Source of the DNA: Vibrio sp. 10N.261.55.A7
GTDB lineage: Bacteria > Pseudomonadota > Gammaproteobacteria > Enterobacterales > Vibrionaceae
NCBI RefSeq assembly: GCF_002877365.1
Contig: NZ_MCWZ01000316.1
Coordinates: forward strand, 1 to 61,792
Length of the DNA: 61,792 nucleotides
Reading direction: 5' to 3'
In this document: one piece after another, positions 1-10,620 of the stretch
Numbering within the stretch: the stretch's first letter is position 1
How the letters are laid out: the number at the start of each line of letters is the position of its first letter
The notes under the pieces: model-generated
What the model was told of the DNA's origin: nothing
Database searches by the model: none
Seen by the model: only the letters and a program-made list of their open reading frames with translations
Program-made: the position numbers and the translations under genes

Positions 1-910
1 CATGTTCAATGGTCGTTTGTTGGAAATCGGCAAACTTCAGCTTTATGCCTTGCTTGATGATCGCTTTGCTTGGCATCGCTTTTTCAAGCCTGATCTCTAA
101 CTCTGGAAAAAGCCGCGTTTCAATAACTTGCCAGCACTCTTCGTAAGACAGAATATTCTCACTAAAGGTGCGCTCAACGCCGACGCTCTTTCTCTCCCGC
201 TCGACAACAATCTCTCGATTATCGATTCCCTGACTTCGTTTCCATAATGAGTCACCCAATCGACCAAACTGACGCAATAGATCACGATGATCTCTAGATC
301 GGACATCTCTACAGTAAAACAACCCTGCTTTATTCAGTTTTTCTAGCGTGACCTTTCCGACACCAGGCAATTTCCCCAAAGGCAGCCCATCCACAACCTC
401 TTGTACTTTGTGAGGCGGGATGACGCATTGTCCATTGGGTTTGTTCAGATCAGAGGCGACTTTAGCAAGAAACTTAATCGGGGCCACACCAGCCGATGCG
501 GTAAGTTCTAACTCGTCCCAAATGTCCTTACGGATCGCTTCCGCAATTAAGGTGGCTGAACCTTTGCATTGTTTGCAATCAGTCACATCTAGGTACGCCT
601 CATCTAGCGACAGAGGCTCTATTAAAGAGGTATAACGTGAAAAAATCTCGCGTATATGAGCGGATACCTCTTTGTATACCTGCATACGCCCAGGCACAAC
701 GAGTAAGTCTGGGCACAATTTAAGAGCTCGAGCTGTTGGCATTGCGCTGTGAAGGCCAAACTTCCTCGCTTCATAATTGCAGGTACTAAGCACGCCTCTT
801 TGCTTTTCATGCCCGCCGACCGCTAAAGGACGGCCTCGGTAATGAGGGTTATCGCGCATTTCTACTGCAGCGTAAAAACAATCCATGTCGATATGGATAA
901 TTTTTCTCAT
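1..910 (-). CDS. dinB: DNA polymerase IV (DinB), 5' part, cut by window edge
   Basis: This is a Y-family translesion DNA polymerase that extends mismatched or damaged primer ends during the SOS response. About 303 codons are readable without a stop from the ATG at 908-910 to the left edge, so the C-terminal part (little-finger domain end) lies outside the window. The N-terminus has the catalytic pattern [11 protein letters not shown] (first acidic metal ligands). The second acidic motif reads LDEAYLDVT near residue 105, and a helix-hairpin-helix-like PGVGKVT follows near residue 185. A LexA box lies 20 bp upstream (930-945), so the gene is expected to be SOS-induced. The divergent neighbour is a diguanylate cyclase. 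The assignment rests on clear family motifs. Confidence 0.95.
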   Translation of the reverse strand, partial: MRKIIHIDMDCFYAAVEMRDNPHYRGRPLAVGGHEKQRGVLSTCNYEARKFGLHSAMPTARALKLCPDLLVVPGRMQVYKEVSAHIREIFSRYTSLIEPLSLDEAYLDVTDCKQCKGSATLIAEAIRKDIWDELELTASAGVAPIKFLAKVASDLNKPNGQCVIPPHKVQEVVDGLPLGKLPGVGKVTLEKLNKAGLFYCRDVRSRDHRDLLRQFGRLGDSLWKRSQGIDNREIVVERERKSVGVERTFSENILSYEECWQVIETRLFPELEIRLEKAMPSKAIIKQGIKLKFADFQQTTIEH

Positions 911-929
911 CAATCGCCCCACCCAATCA

Positions 930-945
930 CTGTATATAAAAACAG
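930..945 (-). promoter_or_regulatory. LexA (SOS) box upstream of dinB
   Basis: The plus strand reads CTGTATATAAAAACAG, a CTGT-N8-ACAG match to the gammaproteobacterial LexA consensus with an AT-rich spacer. It sits 20 bp before the dinB start codon, where LexA binding would block the dinB promoter. It could also influence the divergent gene at 1037. Confidence 0.85.
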
Positions 946-1036
946 TTTAAGCGATCTTTTGCGTGCATTCTAGATAAGGAACAAAAATAGTTAGCGAAGT
1001 ATCAATTGTTGATTATTATTAATATAGGGATTAATA

Positions 1037-2260
1037 ATGGAGCATTCATTGAGTAGCAAAATACTTATTGTTGAAGACAGTCGTGCCTTCAGAAATTACT
1101 TGTACTCACTGCTCAGTGATGCGGGTTACGATGTCTATACCGCGGAGTCGATTGAAGATGCAAGAACCCTCTTAAATCAAAAACACGATTTCTTGTGCGC
1201 TGTTTTAGACTACTGCCTACCAGATGGCCAAGATGGTGAGATAATCGATCTCGTTCTAGATTATCAATACAAAGTGATTGTCCTGACGGCTATGTTCCAA
1301 GAAGAGATTCGCGAACGAGTTATTGCTAAAGGGGTGCTCGACTACATACTAAAAGACAGCATGTCATCGGTCTCTTATTTGCTGCCTTTGGTTAACCGTT
1401 TGACCAATAATCGAGATCATAGAGCCTTGGTTGTCGATGACTCTAAAGTCGTCCGCAGGCATATTGGCCAGTTGCTGGAAGGACAATACATCAATGTCAT
1501 TCAAGCTGAAGATGGCCAACAGGCTATTGATGTATTGAAACAAAACCCTGATATCACATTCGTTATTACCGACCATGATATGCCTATTAAAGATGGTATT
1601 TCAATGATTCGAGAAATTCGAATTCAGCACGATAAAAACGATCTCGCGATACTCGGCCTATCAGGAAGCGATGATCGCACCATGACCGCACGCTACCTTA
1701 AAGCGGGTGCTAACGATTTTCTTCATAAGCCATTCAATCAAGAAGAGTTTTTTTGTCGAGTTCACCAGATACTCGACATGAAAGAAGCCACAGGGAAACT
1801 CTACCGCCTCGCGAACGAAGACGCTCTTACAGGGCTTTGGAATCGTCGTTATTTATTCCAACATTTCGATAATAAATCTGAATTTCAGAATATTGCCATG
1901 CTGGATATCGATTTCTTTAAAAAGGTCAACGACAACTATGGCCATGACGGCGGCGATGCAGCCCTAGTGACATTGTCTCAGATTCTAAAGCTCTATTTTT
2001 CAGATGATGTCGTGGTTCGATTTGGTGGGGAGGAATTTTGCATTCAGTCTAATTCCTCAACGGAAGAATTCATCACACGACTGGAGCACATGAGGAAACG
2101 AATTGAAACGACCATTATCCCTCACTTGGATCACCAGATCACTATAACCGTGAGTATTGGTGTATCAAATATAGAGGCCAGCTTAGAAGAGCAGATAAAG
2201 CTCGCGGATGACAGGCTTTATCAAGCAAAAGAAAACGGTAGAAACCGAATAGTATCTTAA
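1037..2260 (+). CDS. Dual-receiver response regulator with GGDEF diguanylate cyclase domain
   Basis: The 407-residue PleD-like protein makes cyclic di-GMP from two GTP in response to phosphorylation. Receiver 1 spans about residues 8-120, with phospho-acceptor D58 in LDYCLP and a lysine in YILKD. Receiver 2 spans about 128-245, with D179 in TDHDMP and the usual K-P pair (HKPF). The GGDEF domain spans about 255-405 and has the catalytic loop RFGGEEF (GGEEF at 330-334), so it should be active. The inhibitory RxxD site expected at 321-324 reads FSDD, so classical product inhibition is probably absent. There is no membrane segment, so the protein is cytoplasmic. The start has an AGGGA ribosome site. 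The partner histidine kinase is not in the window. Confidence 0.92.
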   Translation: MEHSLSSKILIVEDSRAFRNYLYSLLSDAGYDVYTAESIEDARTLLNQKHDFLCAVLDYCLPDGQDGEIIDLVLDYQYKVIVLTAMFQEEIRERVIAKGVLDYILKDSMSSVSYLLPLVNRLTNNRDHRALVVDDSKVVRRHIGQLLEGQYINVIQAEDGQQAIDVLKQNPDITFVITDHDMPIKDGISMIREIRIQHDKNDLAILGLSGSDDRTMTARYLKAGANDFLHKPFNQEEFFCRVHQILDMKEATGKLYRLANEDALTGLWNRRYLFQHFDNKSEFQNIAMLDIDFFKKVNDNYGHDGGDAALVTLSQILKLYFSDDVVVRFGGEEFCIQSNSSTEEFITRLEHMRKRIETTIIPHLDHQITITVSIGVSNIEASLEEQIKLADDRLYQAKENGRNRIVS

Positions 2261-2270
2261 TTTTGAAACA

Positions 2271-2298
2271 ACAAAGCCCACTATCTGGTGGGCTTTGT
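2271..2298. terminator. Rho-independent terminator after the GGDEF gene
   Basis: ACAAAGCCCA and TGGGCTTTGT form a 10-bp perfect stem around an 8-nt loop, 10 bases after the stop codon. The A/T flanks could let it act on either strand, because nqrM ends against it from the other side. Confidence 0.8.
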
Positions 2299-2362
2299 AA
2301 TTGATTGGTGCTATTGAACTATAGGCCGATGTTAAGCATACATTTGGGTCGACTGCTATATA

Positions 2363-2596
2363 TTAAGCAATACGATTCTTTTCCCAAGCTGCAAGCTTTT
2401 CCGCACGGATAGCGGCTCGCTCTTCACGTTTCTTTCTAGCATCACAGGGTTCAGGGCAATTGCACACTTTATCAATACCCATCGCATCTAAGCCGCCACA
2501 ACTGCCTTTAACCACTTTACGTTGGAATATGAAACCAACAGCCATTGCTGCAATAACCGATAGAAATACGGCAAAGGTCACTAGGAATGTAGTCAT
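2363..2596 (-). CDS. nqrM: NqrM, Na+-NQR maturation protein
   Basis: The 77-residue protein has one N-terminal membrane segment (about 3-24) followed by a soluble tail with four cysteines (C33, C45, C47, C51) in the pattern GSCGG...CNCPEPC. In Vibrio this protein (DUF539 family) is needed to place the iron centre bound between NqrD and NqrE, and the cysteines are the likely metal carriers. The tail ends in a charged helix rich in Arg, Glu and Ala. It lies downstream of apbE on the same strand, 89 bp away, so the two maturation factors may share a transcript. Length, topology and cysteine spacing all fit the family. Confidence 0.9.
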   Translation of the reverse strand: MTTFLVTFAVFLSVIAAMAVGFIFQRKVVKGSCGGLDAMGIDKVCNCPEPCDARKKREERAAIRAEKLAAWEKNRIA

Positions 2597-2685
2597 TATC
2601 TATTGCTCACTATAATTTTGGTTATATTTCATGTTAAGGCTCTAGTGGCCAACATGTTTGAAATTGGATTATCGATTTACTCGGT

Positions 2686-3687
2686 TCACTTTAAGTATGA
2701 CTCAAACGCAGACGAAGTAAACTCTTCAAAACCTGTATCAGTTTTCACTATCATGTAAGTTGGAATATTGTGCTCTTCTGCCACGTCCATGCCCACTTCC
2801 TCACCCAGAACCATAAGTCCCGTTGCGAGACCGTCGGCAGTCATAGAAGATGAATCAATAACCGTGACAGAAACAACCTTGTTATCCATTGGTTTACCTG
2901 TTGTAGGATTAATAATGTGCGAGTAGCGGATGCCGTCTCGCTCATAATAATTCCTATAGTCACCAGAAGTGGCAATCGCCATGTCACCAGGTTCAACAAC
3001 CAGCTGAATTGCACGCTCATCTACGCTCGGTTTTTCAATAGCGATACGCCAACGCACACCTTCACGATTGTGGCCTTTCAGGCGCATCTCACCGCCTATT
3101 TCTACCATGTAGTTTTCAGCACCAATGGCGTTCATGTATTCGGCCACAACATCAACTCCCCACCCTTTCGCAATTGTTGACAGGTCGACATACAGCGAGG
3201 GTAATGTTTTGCTAATTGAGGTTGCAGTGGTTGATAGGTGATGAATGCCGATCATTGCCTTTCGTTCTTGAAGTTCTTCATCGCTTGGAATCGTCTCAGG
3301 GCGCGCTTCTGGGCCAAAACCCCACAAGTTAACCAAAGGGCCAACCGTCACATCCAAAGCGCCTAGCGTGAGCTTGTTAAGGCGTATAGCCTCTTGAACC
3401 ACCAAAGCGGTGTCAGCTGACACTTCAAATGCTTCATTACCCGTGTACTGGTTAAAGCGGCTTAACTCCGAGTCTTTACGATAAGTCGACATTTGATCGT
3501 TGACTTGCTCTAGCAAGCGATCAACTTCAACTTGAATCTCACCAGAATCCAGCAGTGAATCAGAATTTATATACTTAATATTATAAGTCGTGCCCATCGT
3601 TGGGCCTTTGATATGCACTTGCTCTAAGGGTTTATCACACCCTGTAAGTACAAATAAAAAAGCGAATGCAACAAGCCAATATTTCAC
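2686..3687 (-). CDS. apbE: ApbE, FAD:protein FMN transferase lipoprotein
   Basis: ApbE moves FMN from FAD onto a threonine hydroxyl of target proteins; in Vibrio the targets are NqrB and NqrC. The 333-residue protein starts with a lipoprotein signal whose lipobox LTGC puts the lipidated cysteine at residue 17, so it acts in the periplasm. Diagnostic blocks are GPTMGTTYNIKY (28-39), the DLSTIAKGWGVD region (169-179), SHIINPTTGKP (256-266) and the Mg-binding TADGLATG (283-290, with D285). It lies just past the nqr operon, separated from it by a strong terminator (3795-3830), which implies a promoter of its own in 3688-3794. The family call is secure. Confidence 0.95.
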   Translation of the reverse strand: MKYWLVAFAFLFVLTGCDKPLEQVHIKGPTMGTTYNIKYINSDSLLDSGEIQVEVDRLLEQVNDQMSTYRKDSELSRFNQYTGNEAFEVSADTALVVQEAIRLNKLTLGALDVTVGPLVNLWGFGPEARPETIPSDEELQERKAMIGIHHLSTTATSISKTLPSLYVDLSTIAKGWGVDVVAEYMNAIGAENYMVEIGGEMRLKGHNREGVRWRIAIEKPSVDERAIQLVVEPGDMAIATSGDYRNYYERDGIRYSHIINPTTGKPMDNKVVSVTVIDSSSMTADGLATGLMVLGEEVGMDVAEEHNIPTYMIVKTDTGFEEFTSSAFESYLK

Positions 3688-3794
3688 CTGTTTACTCCTG
3701 TTTTAATTGAGAATTGCGGCTGAAAGAAAATAGAAAAAAGAAAACGGTCTACATATTCTTTTTACTAGAGACTCACATTATCTAAATGTATACA

Positions 3795-3830
3795 CGAAAA
3801 ATAATGGCTGACTCAATAGAGTCAGCCATT
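3795..3830 (-). terminator. Terminator of the nqr operon
   Basis: AATGGCTGACTC and GAGTCAGCCATT form a perfect 12-bp stem with an AATA loop (3803-3830), followed on the minus strand by an ATTTTTCG tract. It lies 20 bp past the nqrF stop codon and before apbE. Confidence 0.88.
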
Positions 3831-3850
3831 GCTTAACACCTTAAGCGGGA

Positions 3851-5077
3851 TTAACCACCAAAGTCATCAAGTAGGATGTTTTCATCCTCAACACCTAGGT
3901 CTTTAAGCATACCAATTACGGCAGCATTCATCATAGGTGGACCACACATGTAGTACTCACAGTCTTCTGGCGCTTCATGATCTTTCAGGTAATTTTCATA
4001 AATTACGTTATGAATGAAGCCCGTGTAACCATCCCAGTTATCTTCTGGTAATGGATCAGACAGTGCACAGTGCCATACAAAGTTCTCGTTATCTTCTTGT
4101 AGCTTATCGAAATCTTCAATATAGAACATTTCACGCTTAGAACGAGCACCATACCAGTAAGACATCTTACGCTTAGAGTTCAAACGAAGTAATTGGTCAA
4201 AGATATGAGAACGCATAGGCGCCATACCTGCACCACCACCGATAAATACCATCTCGTTGTCAGTCTCTTTAGCGAAAAACTCACCAAATGGACCCGAGAT
4301 TGTACACTTATCACCAGGCTTAAGAGACCAGATGTATGATGACATCACACCTGGTGGCACGTCTGGATTGTTTGGTGGAGGCGTAGCAACACGTACGTTC
4401 AGCTTAATCAAGCCTTCCTCTTCTGGATATGAAGCCATAGAGTATGCACGGATTGACGGCTCTTTTACGATTGACTCGTAGCGGAACAGGTTAAACTTGT
4501 CCCAGTCACCACGATACTCTTCAGGAATATCGAAGTCAGCGTATTTAATGTGATGCGGTTCAGCTTCAATCTGAATATAACCACCAGCACGGAACGGTAC
4601 TTCTTCACCATCAGGGATCTTAAGTACCAGTTCTTTAATGAAAGTCGCTTCGTTGTCGTTAGTAAGAACTTCACATTCCCACTTCTTAACACCGAAGATC
4701 TCTTCAGGTAGCTCAATATCCATATCAGTTTTCACTGCAACTTGACACGCTAAACGCTCGCCTTCACGGGCTTCACCTTTAGATATGTGATCAAGTTCAG
4801 TCGGTAGAATATCACCACCACCAGCTTTCACTTTTACGCGACACTGACCACAAGAGCCACCGCCACCACAAGCTGAAGATACGAAGATCCCCGAACCTGC
4901 CATTGCGCTTAATAATTTGTCACCCGGGGAAGTAATAAAGCTCTTCTCAGGATCACCATTAACGGAAATAGTAACGTCACCTGTTGGTACTAGCTTCGAT
5001 TTGGCAAATAAGATAATTAAAACCAAAGCTAATACAATCAGGGTAAACATCACTACACCAAGGATAATAACTTGCAT
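3851..5077 (-). CDS. nqrF: Na+-NQR subunit F (NADH dehydrogenase, 2Fe-2S/FAD)
   Basis: NqrF is the electron entry point of the Na+-pumping NADH:quinone oxidoreductase: NADH reduces FAD, and electrons pass to a [2Fe-2S] centre and then to the membrane subunits. The 408-residue protein has one N-terminal membrane helix (about 3-25) and a ferredoxin domain with ligands C70, C76, C79 and C111. The FAD-binding RAYSMASYP motif lies near residues 210-218 and the NADH-binding [11 protein letters not shown] near 275-285. Length and cysteine positions match the V. cholerae protein as I recall it. It is the last gene of the six-gene operon, 35 bp after nqrE. Confidence 0.98.
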   Translation of the reverse strand: MQVIILGVVMFTLIVLALVLIILFAKSKLVPTGDVTISVNGDPEKSFITSPGDKLLSAMAGSGIFVSSACGGGGSCGQCRVKVKAGGGDILPTELDHISKGEAREGERLACQVAVKTDMDIELPEEIFGVKKWECEVLTNDNEATFIKELVLKIPDGEEVPFRAGGYIQIEAEPHHIKYADFDIPEEYRGDWDKFNLFRYESIVKEPSIRAYSMASYPEEEGLIKLNVRVATPPPNNPDVPPGVMSSYIWSLKPGDKCTISGPFGEFFAKETDNEMVFIGGGAGMAPMRSHIFDQLLRLNSKRKMSYWYGARSKREMFYIEDFDKLQEDNENFVWHCALSDPLPEDNWDGYTGFIHNVIYENYLKDHEAPEDCEYYMCGPPMMNAAVIGMLKDLGVEDENILLDDFGG

Positions 5078-5112
5078 TGACTATTCCTTTAAAATTGTGT
5101 CGTTTACCCGAC

Positions 5113-5709
5113 TTACAGTTGAACACCAGAGAAAGACATAAAGCCTAGCGCCATAAGACCTACAGAGATAAAGGTAATACCTAAACCACGTAATCCTGGT
5201 GGGACATCCGAGTACTTCATTTTCTCTCGAAGACCAGCTAATGCGACAATTGCCAGCATCCAACCAATACCTGAACCGAAGCCATAAACGACAGATTCTG
5301 CAAAGTTGTAGTCACGAGTTACCATGAAAGATACACCACCAAAGATCGCACAGTTAACGGTGATCAGTGGTAGGAAAATACCAAGGGCGTTGTACAACGG
5401 TGGAAAAAATCGGTCTAGTACCATCTCTAAGATCTGTACAAGCGCCGCAATAACACCGATGAATGCTATATAGTTAAGAAAACTAAGGTCGACACCCTCA
5501 ACTAACGCATTTTCTTTAAGGATATTCGTGTAGACAAGGTTGTTTACAGGTACTGCGATAGTCAATACCACGACCACAGCAACACCTAGACCAAAGGAAG
5601 TTTTCACCTTCTTTGATACAGCCAAGAAAGTACACATCCCAAGGAAAAAAGAAAGCGCCATATTCTCGACAAAAATCGATTTAACGAGAAGACTTATATA
5701 ATGTTCCAT
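5113..5709 (-). CDS. nqrE: Na+-NQR subunit E
   Basis: NqrE is an integral inner-membrane subunit of 198 residues with six predicted hydrophobic helices. It is a structural homologue of NqrD with inverted topology. The two subunits share an iron centre held by cysteines in half-helices; a cysteine of the NCAIFGG type, in the fourth helical region, is visible. The subunit is thought to relay electrons between NqrF and NqrC across the membrane. The gene follows nqrD by 7 bp, consistent with translational coupling. Start ATG and length agree with the family. Confidence 0.97.
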   Translation of the reverse strand: MEHYISLLVKSIFVENMALSFFLGMCTFLAVSKKVKTSFGLGVAVVVVLTIAVPVNNLVYTNILKENALVEGVDLSFLNYIAFIGVIAALVQILEMVLDRFFPPLYNALGIFLPLITVNCAIFGGVSFMVTRDYNFAESVVYGFGSGIGWMLAIVALAGLREKMKYSDVPPGLRGLGITFISVGLMALGFMSFSGVQL

Positions 5710-5716
5710 AGCTACC

Positions 5717-6349
5717 TTACTCCTTCGCTTCTATTTGATCAGGTCGAATGATGCGTATAGCCCAAATCATAAAACCAATCAGGAAGAATGCAGATGGTGC
5801 TAATAGCATCATGCCATTTGGCTGATACCAACCACCATTGCTGACGAGAGGAAGAATTTCCATACCAAATAGTTTGCCAGAGCCTAGCAACTCTCTGAAG
5901 AAAGCCACCGTAAGCAGAACGAAACCATAGCCTAAGCCATTACCAATACCATCGATGAATGAAGGGATTGGCTCTGATTTCATCGCAAATGCTTCAGCAC
6001 GCCCCATTACGATACAGTTCGTAATGATTAGACCTACAAACACCGATAGCTGTTTAGAAATATCATAGAGGTAAGCTTTTAAAACTTGGTCTACAAGAAT
6101 AACTAATGAAGCAATAATCGCCATTTGAACGATGATACGTACACTATTGGGAATATGGTTACGGATCACAGAAACAAAGAAGTTAGAAAATGCTGTTACA
6201 AACATTACAGCGATTGTCATAACAAAAGCTGTTTCTAACTTAGTGGTCACTGCGAGAGCTGAACACACACCTAGAACTTGAAGCGCAATAGGATTGTTAT
6301 CCAATACCGGCGCTAAAATACTCTTTTTAACATCTTTAATATCAGACAT
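5717..6349 (-). CDS. nqrD: Na+-NQR subunit D
   Basis: NqrD is a 210-residue, six-helix membrane subunit, paired with NqrE around the shared iron centre of the sodium pump. The conserved [18 protein letters not shown] stretch (near 108-125) contains the family cysteine and the charged loop. The gene shares one base with the nqrC stop codon, so it is co-translated with nqrC. Nothing unusual is seen. Confidence 0.97.
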   Translation of the reverse strand: MSDIKDVKKSILAPVLDNNPIALQVLGVCSALAVTTKLETAFVMTIAVMFVTAFSNFFVSVIRNHIPNSVRIIVQMAIIASLVILVDQVLKAYLYDISKQLSVFVGLIITNCIVMGRAEAFAMKSEPIPSFIDGIGNGLGYGFVLLTVAFFRELLGSGKLFGMEILPLVSNGGWYQPNGMMLLAPSAFFLIGFMIWAIRIIRPDQIEAKE

Positions 6350-7116
6350 TAGTTTAGGCCTCCATCACGAACTTTAGCTAGATATGGACCAAAGCCCATG
6401 TCACCCAACCAGAAGTCAAATGTGTTTTGTACGCCAATACTCGTTAACGTCGCACCAGAAAGGCCATCAACACCGTGTTCAGACCCAGCAGGAGCTCCAC
6501 CTTTAATCACTTTAATTGCAGGTTGATTGTTTTCATCGAAAAGTTTCTTACCTTCGAATTGAGCACGCCAAGTTGGGTTTTCTACTTCACCACCAAGCCC
6601 AGCAGTTTCACCTTGCTCATAGTAAGTAATACCCGCAACAGTGTTGCCATCAGTCTCAATTGCAACTAATGCGTACATCGTAGACCACAAGCCTTTACCA
6701 TGAACAGGAATGATGACTTTAGAAAAATCACTTCCATCTTTCACTAAGTAAACAACACCTGTATTCGCACGACGAATAATCTTCGCTTTGTCATCATCAG
6801 ACGCTAATCGAATAGACTCTTCTGGGTTTTTAGACGCTTTACGTTGATCATAAGACCCCGCATCACCTTCAATGTATTCCCCAGTAGCGAAATCAACCAG
6901 TCGAGGTTCAATATTTTGCGCAAACAACTCAGGGATAGAACCATCACCAGTAATACCAGAGACATCAACTATTTTGGTCTGCTTATCTAAAAGTGCATTT
7001 GCTTGCTGTTTGTCTTTTAAACCAACAGCGGCAATAGATACTATGATTGAACACACCAAGCTTAATGCGATAACAACAAACAGCGTCTTCTTAATACTAT
7101 CGTTATTACTTGCCAT
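6349..7116 (-). CDS. nqrC: Na+-NQR subunit C (covalent FMN)
   Basis: NqrC is a 255-residue subunit with one N-terminal membrane helix (about 10-33) and a periplasmic domain that carries covalent FMN. The ApbE target motif reads DGLSGATLT, and T225 is the flavin-bearing threonine, the same position as in the V. cholerae protein. Electrons pass from the NqrD/E iron centre to this FMN and then to the NqrB flavin. The gene overlaps the end of nqrB by 11 bp. Confidence 0.97.
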   Translation of the reverse strand: MASNNDSIKKTLFVVIALSLVCSIIVSIAAVGLKDKQQANALLDKQTKIVDVSGITGDGSIPELFAQNIEPRLVDFATGEYIEGDAGSYDQRKASKNPEESIRLASDDDKAKIIRRANTGVVYLVKDGSDFSKVIIPVHGKGLWSTMYALVAIETDGNTVAGITYYEQGETAGLGGEVENPTWRAQFEGKKLFDENNQPAIKVIKGGAPAGSEHGVDGLSGATLTSIGVQNTFDFWLGDMGFGPYLAKVRDGGLN

Positions 7117-8347
7117 AACGCGCTAGCCTCCGCTTAATGTTCTTCTCAATAACAACATGGTCAAACAGTGGAGCAAATAGGTTTGCAAATAGAATCGCCA
7201 ACATCATCCCTTCAGGATAAGCTGGGTTTACAACCCTAATCATCACACACATAGCACCAATCAAAATACCGTATGCCCATTTACCGTTATCGGTAAACGA
7301 AGCTGATACTGGGTCTGTTGCCATGAAGAACATACCAAACGCAAAACCACCCAAGACTAGGTGCCAATGCCACGGCATGCTGAATAGAACATTAGTATCA
7401 GAACCGATGACGTTGAATAACGTAGACACAGCAACCATACCGATCATCACACCCGCAATGATACGCCATGACGCAATACCCATGTAAACAATCATCGCTG
7501 CACCAATCATCAGAGCAAGCGTTGAAACTTCACCAATTGAGCCTGGGATATTACCGATGAACGCATCCATCCAAGTAATCGCTTCACCAGTGATGGTATT
7601 CACTAATGAACCTTCACCACCTTGTGCCCATTGACTTAACGCTGTTGCACCAGAGAATCCATCGGCCGCTGTCCAAACAACGTCACCAGAGATTTGAGCA
7701 GGGTATGCAAAGAACAAAAATGCACGACCAGCAAGCGCAGGGTTAAGGAAATTACGGCCTGTACCACCAAAGATCTCTTTCGCGACAACAACACCAAAGG
7801 TAATACCTAGTGCTGCTTGCCATAGTGGAAGAGTTGGCGGAACGATGAGCGCAAATAAAATAGAAGTCACGAAGAAACCTTCATTAACTTCATGTTTACG
7901 CACCATACAGAACAGCACTTCCCAGAAACCACCAACGATGAAGACCGTTGCATAGATTGGTAGGAAGTAAGTGGCGCCGAGAAGCATCTTACTGCCCCAA
8001 CCGGCCTCAGCACCGAGGGTGCCACCAACCATTTCGGTTAGCCAATAATGCCAGTTACCACTGATCACTGTTGCAAGTTCAGCACCAGAGTACATGTGGT
8101 TAAGAGCAGCGATCGCTTGACCACCTGCGTTATACATACCCCAGAACATTGCAGGGAATACAGCGAACCAAACCATGATCATGATACGTTTTAAATCAAC
8201 GCTATCACGTACATGCGAGCTACGCTTTGTTACTAAACCTGGAGTGTAGAATAGCGTTGCCGCTGCTTCATACAATGCAAACCATTTTTCATGTTTGCCA
8301 CCAGGCTCAAAATGATGCTCGATGTCTTCAAGAAACTTCTTAAGCAT
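7106..8347 (-). CDS. nqrB: Na+-NQR subunit B (FMN, riboflavin, quinone site)
   Basis: NqrB is the largest membrane subunit (413 residues, about ten helices) and contains the Na+ path, the quinone site and a covalent FMN. The ApbE motif is [10 protein letters not shown], with T235 as the FMN threonine. The open frame extends seven codons upstream (to 8368), but I chose the ATG at 8347 because AAGGAAGG lies about 8 bases before it and [12 protein letters not shown] is the family N-terminus. With this start the gene begins 4 bp after the nqrA stop instead of overlapping it. Confidence 0.97.
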   Translation of the reverse strand: MLKKFLEDIEHHFEPGGKHEKWFALYEAAATLFYTPGLVTKRSSHVRDSVDLKRIMIMVWFAVFPAMFWGMYNAGGQAIAALNHMYSGAELATVISGNWHYWLTEMVGGTLGAEAGWGSKMLLGATYFLPIYATVFIVGGFWEVLFCMVRKHEVNEGFFVTSILFALIVPPTLPLWQAALGITFGVVVAKEIFGGTGRNFLNPALAGRAFLFFAYPAQISGDVVWTAADGFSGATALSQWAQGGEGSLVNTITGEAITWMDAFIGNIPGSIGEVSTLALMIGAAMIVYMGIASWRIIAGVMIGMVAVSTLFNVIGSDTNVLFSMPWHWHLVLGGFAFGMFFMATDPVSASFTDNGKWAYGILIGAMCVMIRVVNPAYPEGMMLAILFANLFAPLFDHVVIEKNIKRRLARYGK

Positions 8348-8351
8348 GGGA

Positions 8352-9692
8352 TTAGCCTTCCTTCTCAATCTTATCTAGGCACTCACGGAGCAGTTGACCG
8401 TACTCATATTTGCCTGGACATACAAAGGTACACAATGCTAAATCTTCTTCGTCAAGCTCTAGCGCACCAAGACGCTGAGCGCTATCGATGTCACCTGCAC
8501 ACAGGTCACGAAGTAGCAGTGTTGGTTCCATATCTAAAGGCAGCACTTTTTCATAGTTGCCGATTGGAACCATTGCACGATCACTACCATTAGTCGTTGT
8601 TGTCATATTGAACAACTGACCTTTGAATATGTGACCTAAGAAAGTACGAGTTACAGAGAACTTATTTTTACCAGGCATTGCCCAACCAAATAAATCCTTC
8701 TCGCGTCCTTCGCGCAACGCAGAAACTTGAACGTGATAACGTCCTAAATATGCGTGTGGGCCGGTCGCGTGCGTACCAGTAAGAACAGAGCCAGAAATCA
8801 CTCGAACTTCACCTGGAATTAACTCGTTATCCGCTATATCTTGAACACTAGCACCGAGAATGGTGCGAATAAGACGTGGGTTATTCACTACTGGGCCAGC
8901 TAGAGAAACAACACGATCTGTGTATAGCTCACCAGTTAGGAATAATTTACCAAACGCAATAACGTCTTGGTAATTGATACTCCACGCAATATTTTCAGAG
9001 TTCACAGGGAAAAGATGATGCATGTGAGTACCAACTAACCCAGAAGGGTGTGGTCCATCAAAAACATGCTCAGTAACGTTTGTTTGTGAAGAGCGAGGAA
9101 GACTTGTTCCTGCTTTACAAACATACACACTGCCATCTGTCAGATTAGAAAGGATATCAAGACCAGCAATGAACGCATCTGATTGTTCATTGATAATAAC
9201 TTCAGGCTGCGCTGCTAGTGGATTTGTATCCATTGCAGTCACAAAAATTGCCTGTGTTTTAGACTTGATAGCTGGAACCTTGCTAAACGGTCGAGTACGT
9301 AAAGCTGTCCAAAGACCTGAATCTACAAGCTGAGTTTCAATCGCATCACGACCTAAACCTGCTAGTTGATTGGCTTCAAACTTATCAAAAGTAACCTGTT
9401 CATCGCCTGACACTTCAATCACAACAGATTGAAGTACACGCTTTGCACCACGATTAACTTCGATAACTTTACCGCTTGCTGGAGAAGTAAACTTCACGCC
9501 TGGATTCTTTTTGTCTTCAAAAAGAATTTGAGCTTTCTTTACTTCATCGCCTACACGAACATGCATCGTAGGACGCATACCAACATACTCTTCGCCAAGC
9601 AAGGCGACTTTACTGATGGTTTTGCCATCATTAATCACCTGGGATGGAGCTCCTGCGATCGGCAGGTCCAAACCCTTTTTTATTGTAATCAT
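8352..9692 (-). CDS. nqrA: Na+-NQR subunit A
   Basis: NqrA is the 446-residue cytoplasmic subunit that, with NqrB, forms the ubiquinone-reducing end of the sodium pump. The start was set at the ATG at 9692 ([12 protein letters not shown]), which gives the usual family length. An upstream GTG four codons earlier (9704) is in frame but adds non-conserved residues. The [15 protein letters not shown] and [11 protein letters not shown] blocks and the C-terminal [12 protein letters not shown] block are all present. It is the first gene of nqrABCDEF, so the operon promoter must lie in 9693-10117. Confidence 0.98.
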   Translation of the reverse strand: MITIKKGLDLPIAGAPSQVINDGKTISKVALLGEEYVGMRPTMHVRVGDEVKKAQILFEDKKNPGVKFTSPASGKVIEVNRGAKRVLQSVVIEVSGDEQVTFDKFEANQLAGLGRDAIETQLVDSGLWTALRTRPFSKVPAIKSKTQAIFVTAMDTNPLAAQPEVIINEQSDAFIAGLDILSNLTDGSVYVCKAGTSLPRSSQTNVTEHVFDGPHPSGLVGTHMHHLFPVNSENIAWSINYQDVIAFGKLFLTGELYTDRVVSLAGPVVNNPRLIRTILGASVQDIADNELIPGEVRVISGSVLTGTHATGPHAYLGRYHVQVSALREGREKDLFGWAMPGKNKFSVTRTFLGHIFKGQLFNMTTTTNGSDRAMVPIGNYEKVLPLDMEPTLLLRDLCAGDIDSAQRLGALELDEEDLALCTFVCPGKYEYGQLLRECLDKIEKEG

Positions 9693-10117
9693 ACGCACTT
9701 GCACTACTTTATCGGGAAAAAGATTCTTTTAATTGCGTAACTTTTAGACACGACATATGTGTCCGGTTCTGGCTACATTCCAAAGACCAGAATCGCAACA
9801 TCCTATTAATATACTCATCACAGAGCTGTAATGAGGTTTACTAAGTACATTAGTGTAACATTTTTTCGAAACTTGATTCTATGACCAATAACTTGATTAC
9901 TGATTTTATTTCAGAGGTTTTGGTACACAAAGGGATCTTCGTCGCTTAATCGAAGAAATAACGCTCAATATTCAATCAGATACTACCTTGGAGGTATTCC
10001 AAACGTTCACATCTATTAACAAATGTAAACATTTAAACTCAATCTACAATTTGTTGTCACAGTGTTAAGCTTGAACATAATTCTAGCCCTCTCTGTGCTG
10101 TTTGCGTGACTTTTTGT
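9693..10117. other. Intergenic region upstream of the nqr operon
   Basis: About 425 bp without a credible ORF. It must hold the nqr promoter on the minus strand, but I found no convincing -35/-10 pair. Minor features are a short inverted repeat (TTCTGG...CCAGAA, about 9750-9785) and the 9-mer AACTTGATT occurring twice near 9870-9900. No known riboswitch pattern was recognised. Confidence 0.5.
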
Positions 10118-10429
10118 CTACTTTTTGTTCCCGCCCATACACATCGGGCTATCAGGAGAAGTTTTATGCTCTTGCTGCCACTCCTCTGGCGTGTAGGTGT
10201 GAATAGCTAAAGCATGAATTTGGGTGGCTAACTCTTCAGCAAAAAGTGTATTGACTGCCCTATGCCTTGCAATCAAACGCTTACTTTCGAACTCTTCACT
10301 TACAATTGTGACTTTAAAGTGACTTTCTGAACCTTTAGGTACGTAGTGCATGTAACTTTCGTTGACCACTTCCATATAAACAGGAGAAAAAGTCTCTTGT
10401 ATTTTCGACTCTAATATTTCTTTAAGCAT
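10118..10429 (-). CDS. bolA: BolA family protein
   Basis: The 103-residue protein has the BolA fold: a small cytoplasmic alpha/beta protein that works with monothiol glutaredoxins in iron-sulfur handling and, in E. coli, affects cell shape and stress gene expression. The family core [12 protein letters not shown] and the RHRAVNTLF helix carrying the conserved His are present at about residues 36-64. The length is that of E. coli BolA rather than of the shorter IbaG type. It is divergent from rlmG. The hairpin GAGCGCA...TGCGCTC in the gap between the two genes (about 10495-10525) may belong to either leader. Confidence 0.93.
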   Translation of the reverse strand: MLKEILESKIQETFSPVYMEVVNESYMHYVPKGSESHFKVTIVSEEFESKRLIARHRAVNTLFAEELATQIHALAIHTYTPEEWQQEHKTSPDSPMCMGGNKK

Positions 10430-10620
10430 TTTAATTCCTTACATCAATATGACTCAGCCACATCCATTAAAGTGATAATTTCCCACTAGAAAAGAGCGCA
10501 ACATCAGGATTTACTGCGCTCATATTAACGCTCACGTGCGTTGGGTAAAAGGTTTTAGTTTCTTGTTAGCGATCCATTTGCGACAATAACCAAAGAATGA
10601 TTTCAATATTAATGCCGGCT

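Noticed and set aside
97..810. Short minus-strand ORFs inside dinB (97-306 and 622-810)
   Set aside because: They are in other frames of the continuous dinB reading frame, which stays open to the left edge.
8348..8368. Seven-codon N-terminal extension of nqrB
   Set aside because: It would overlap nqrA. The ATG at 8347 has a strong ribosome site and matches the family N-terminus.
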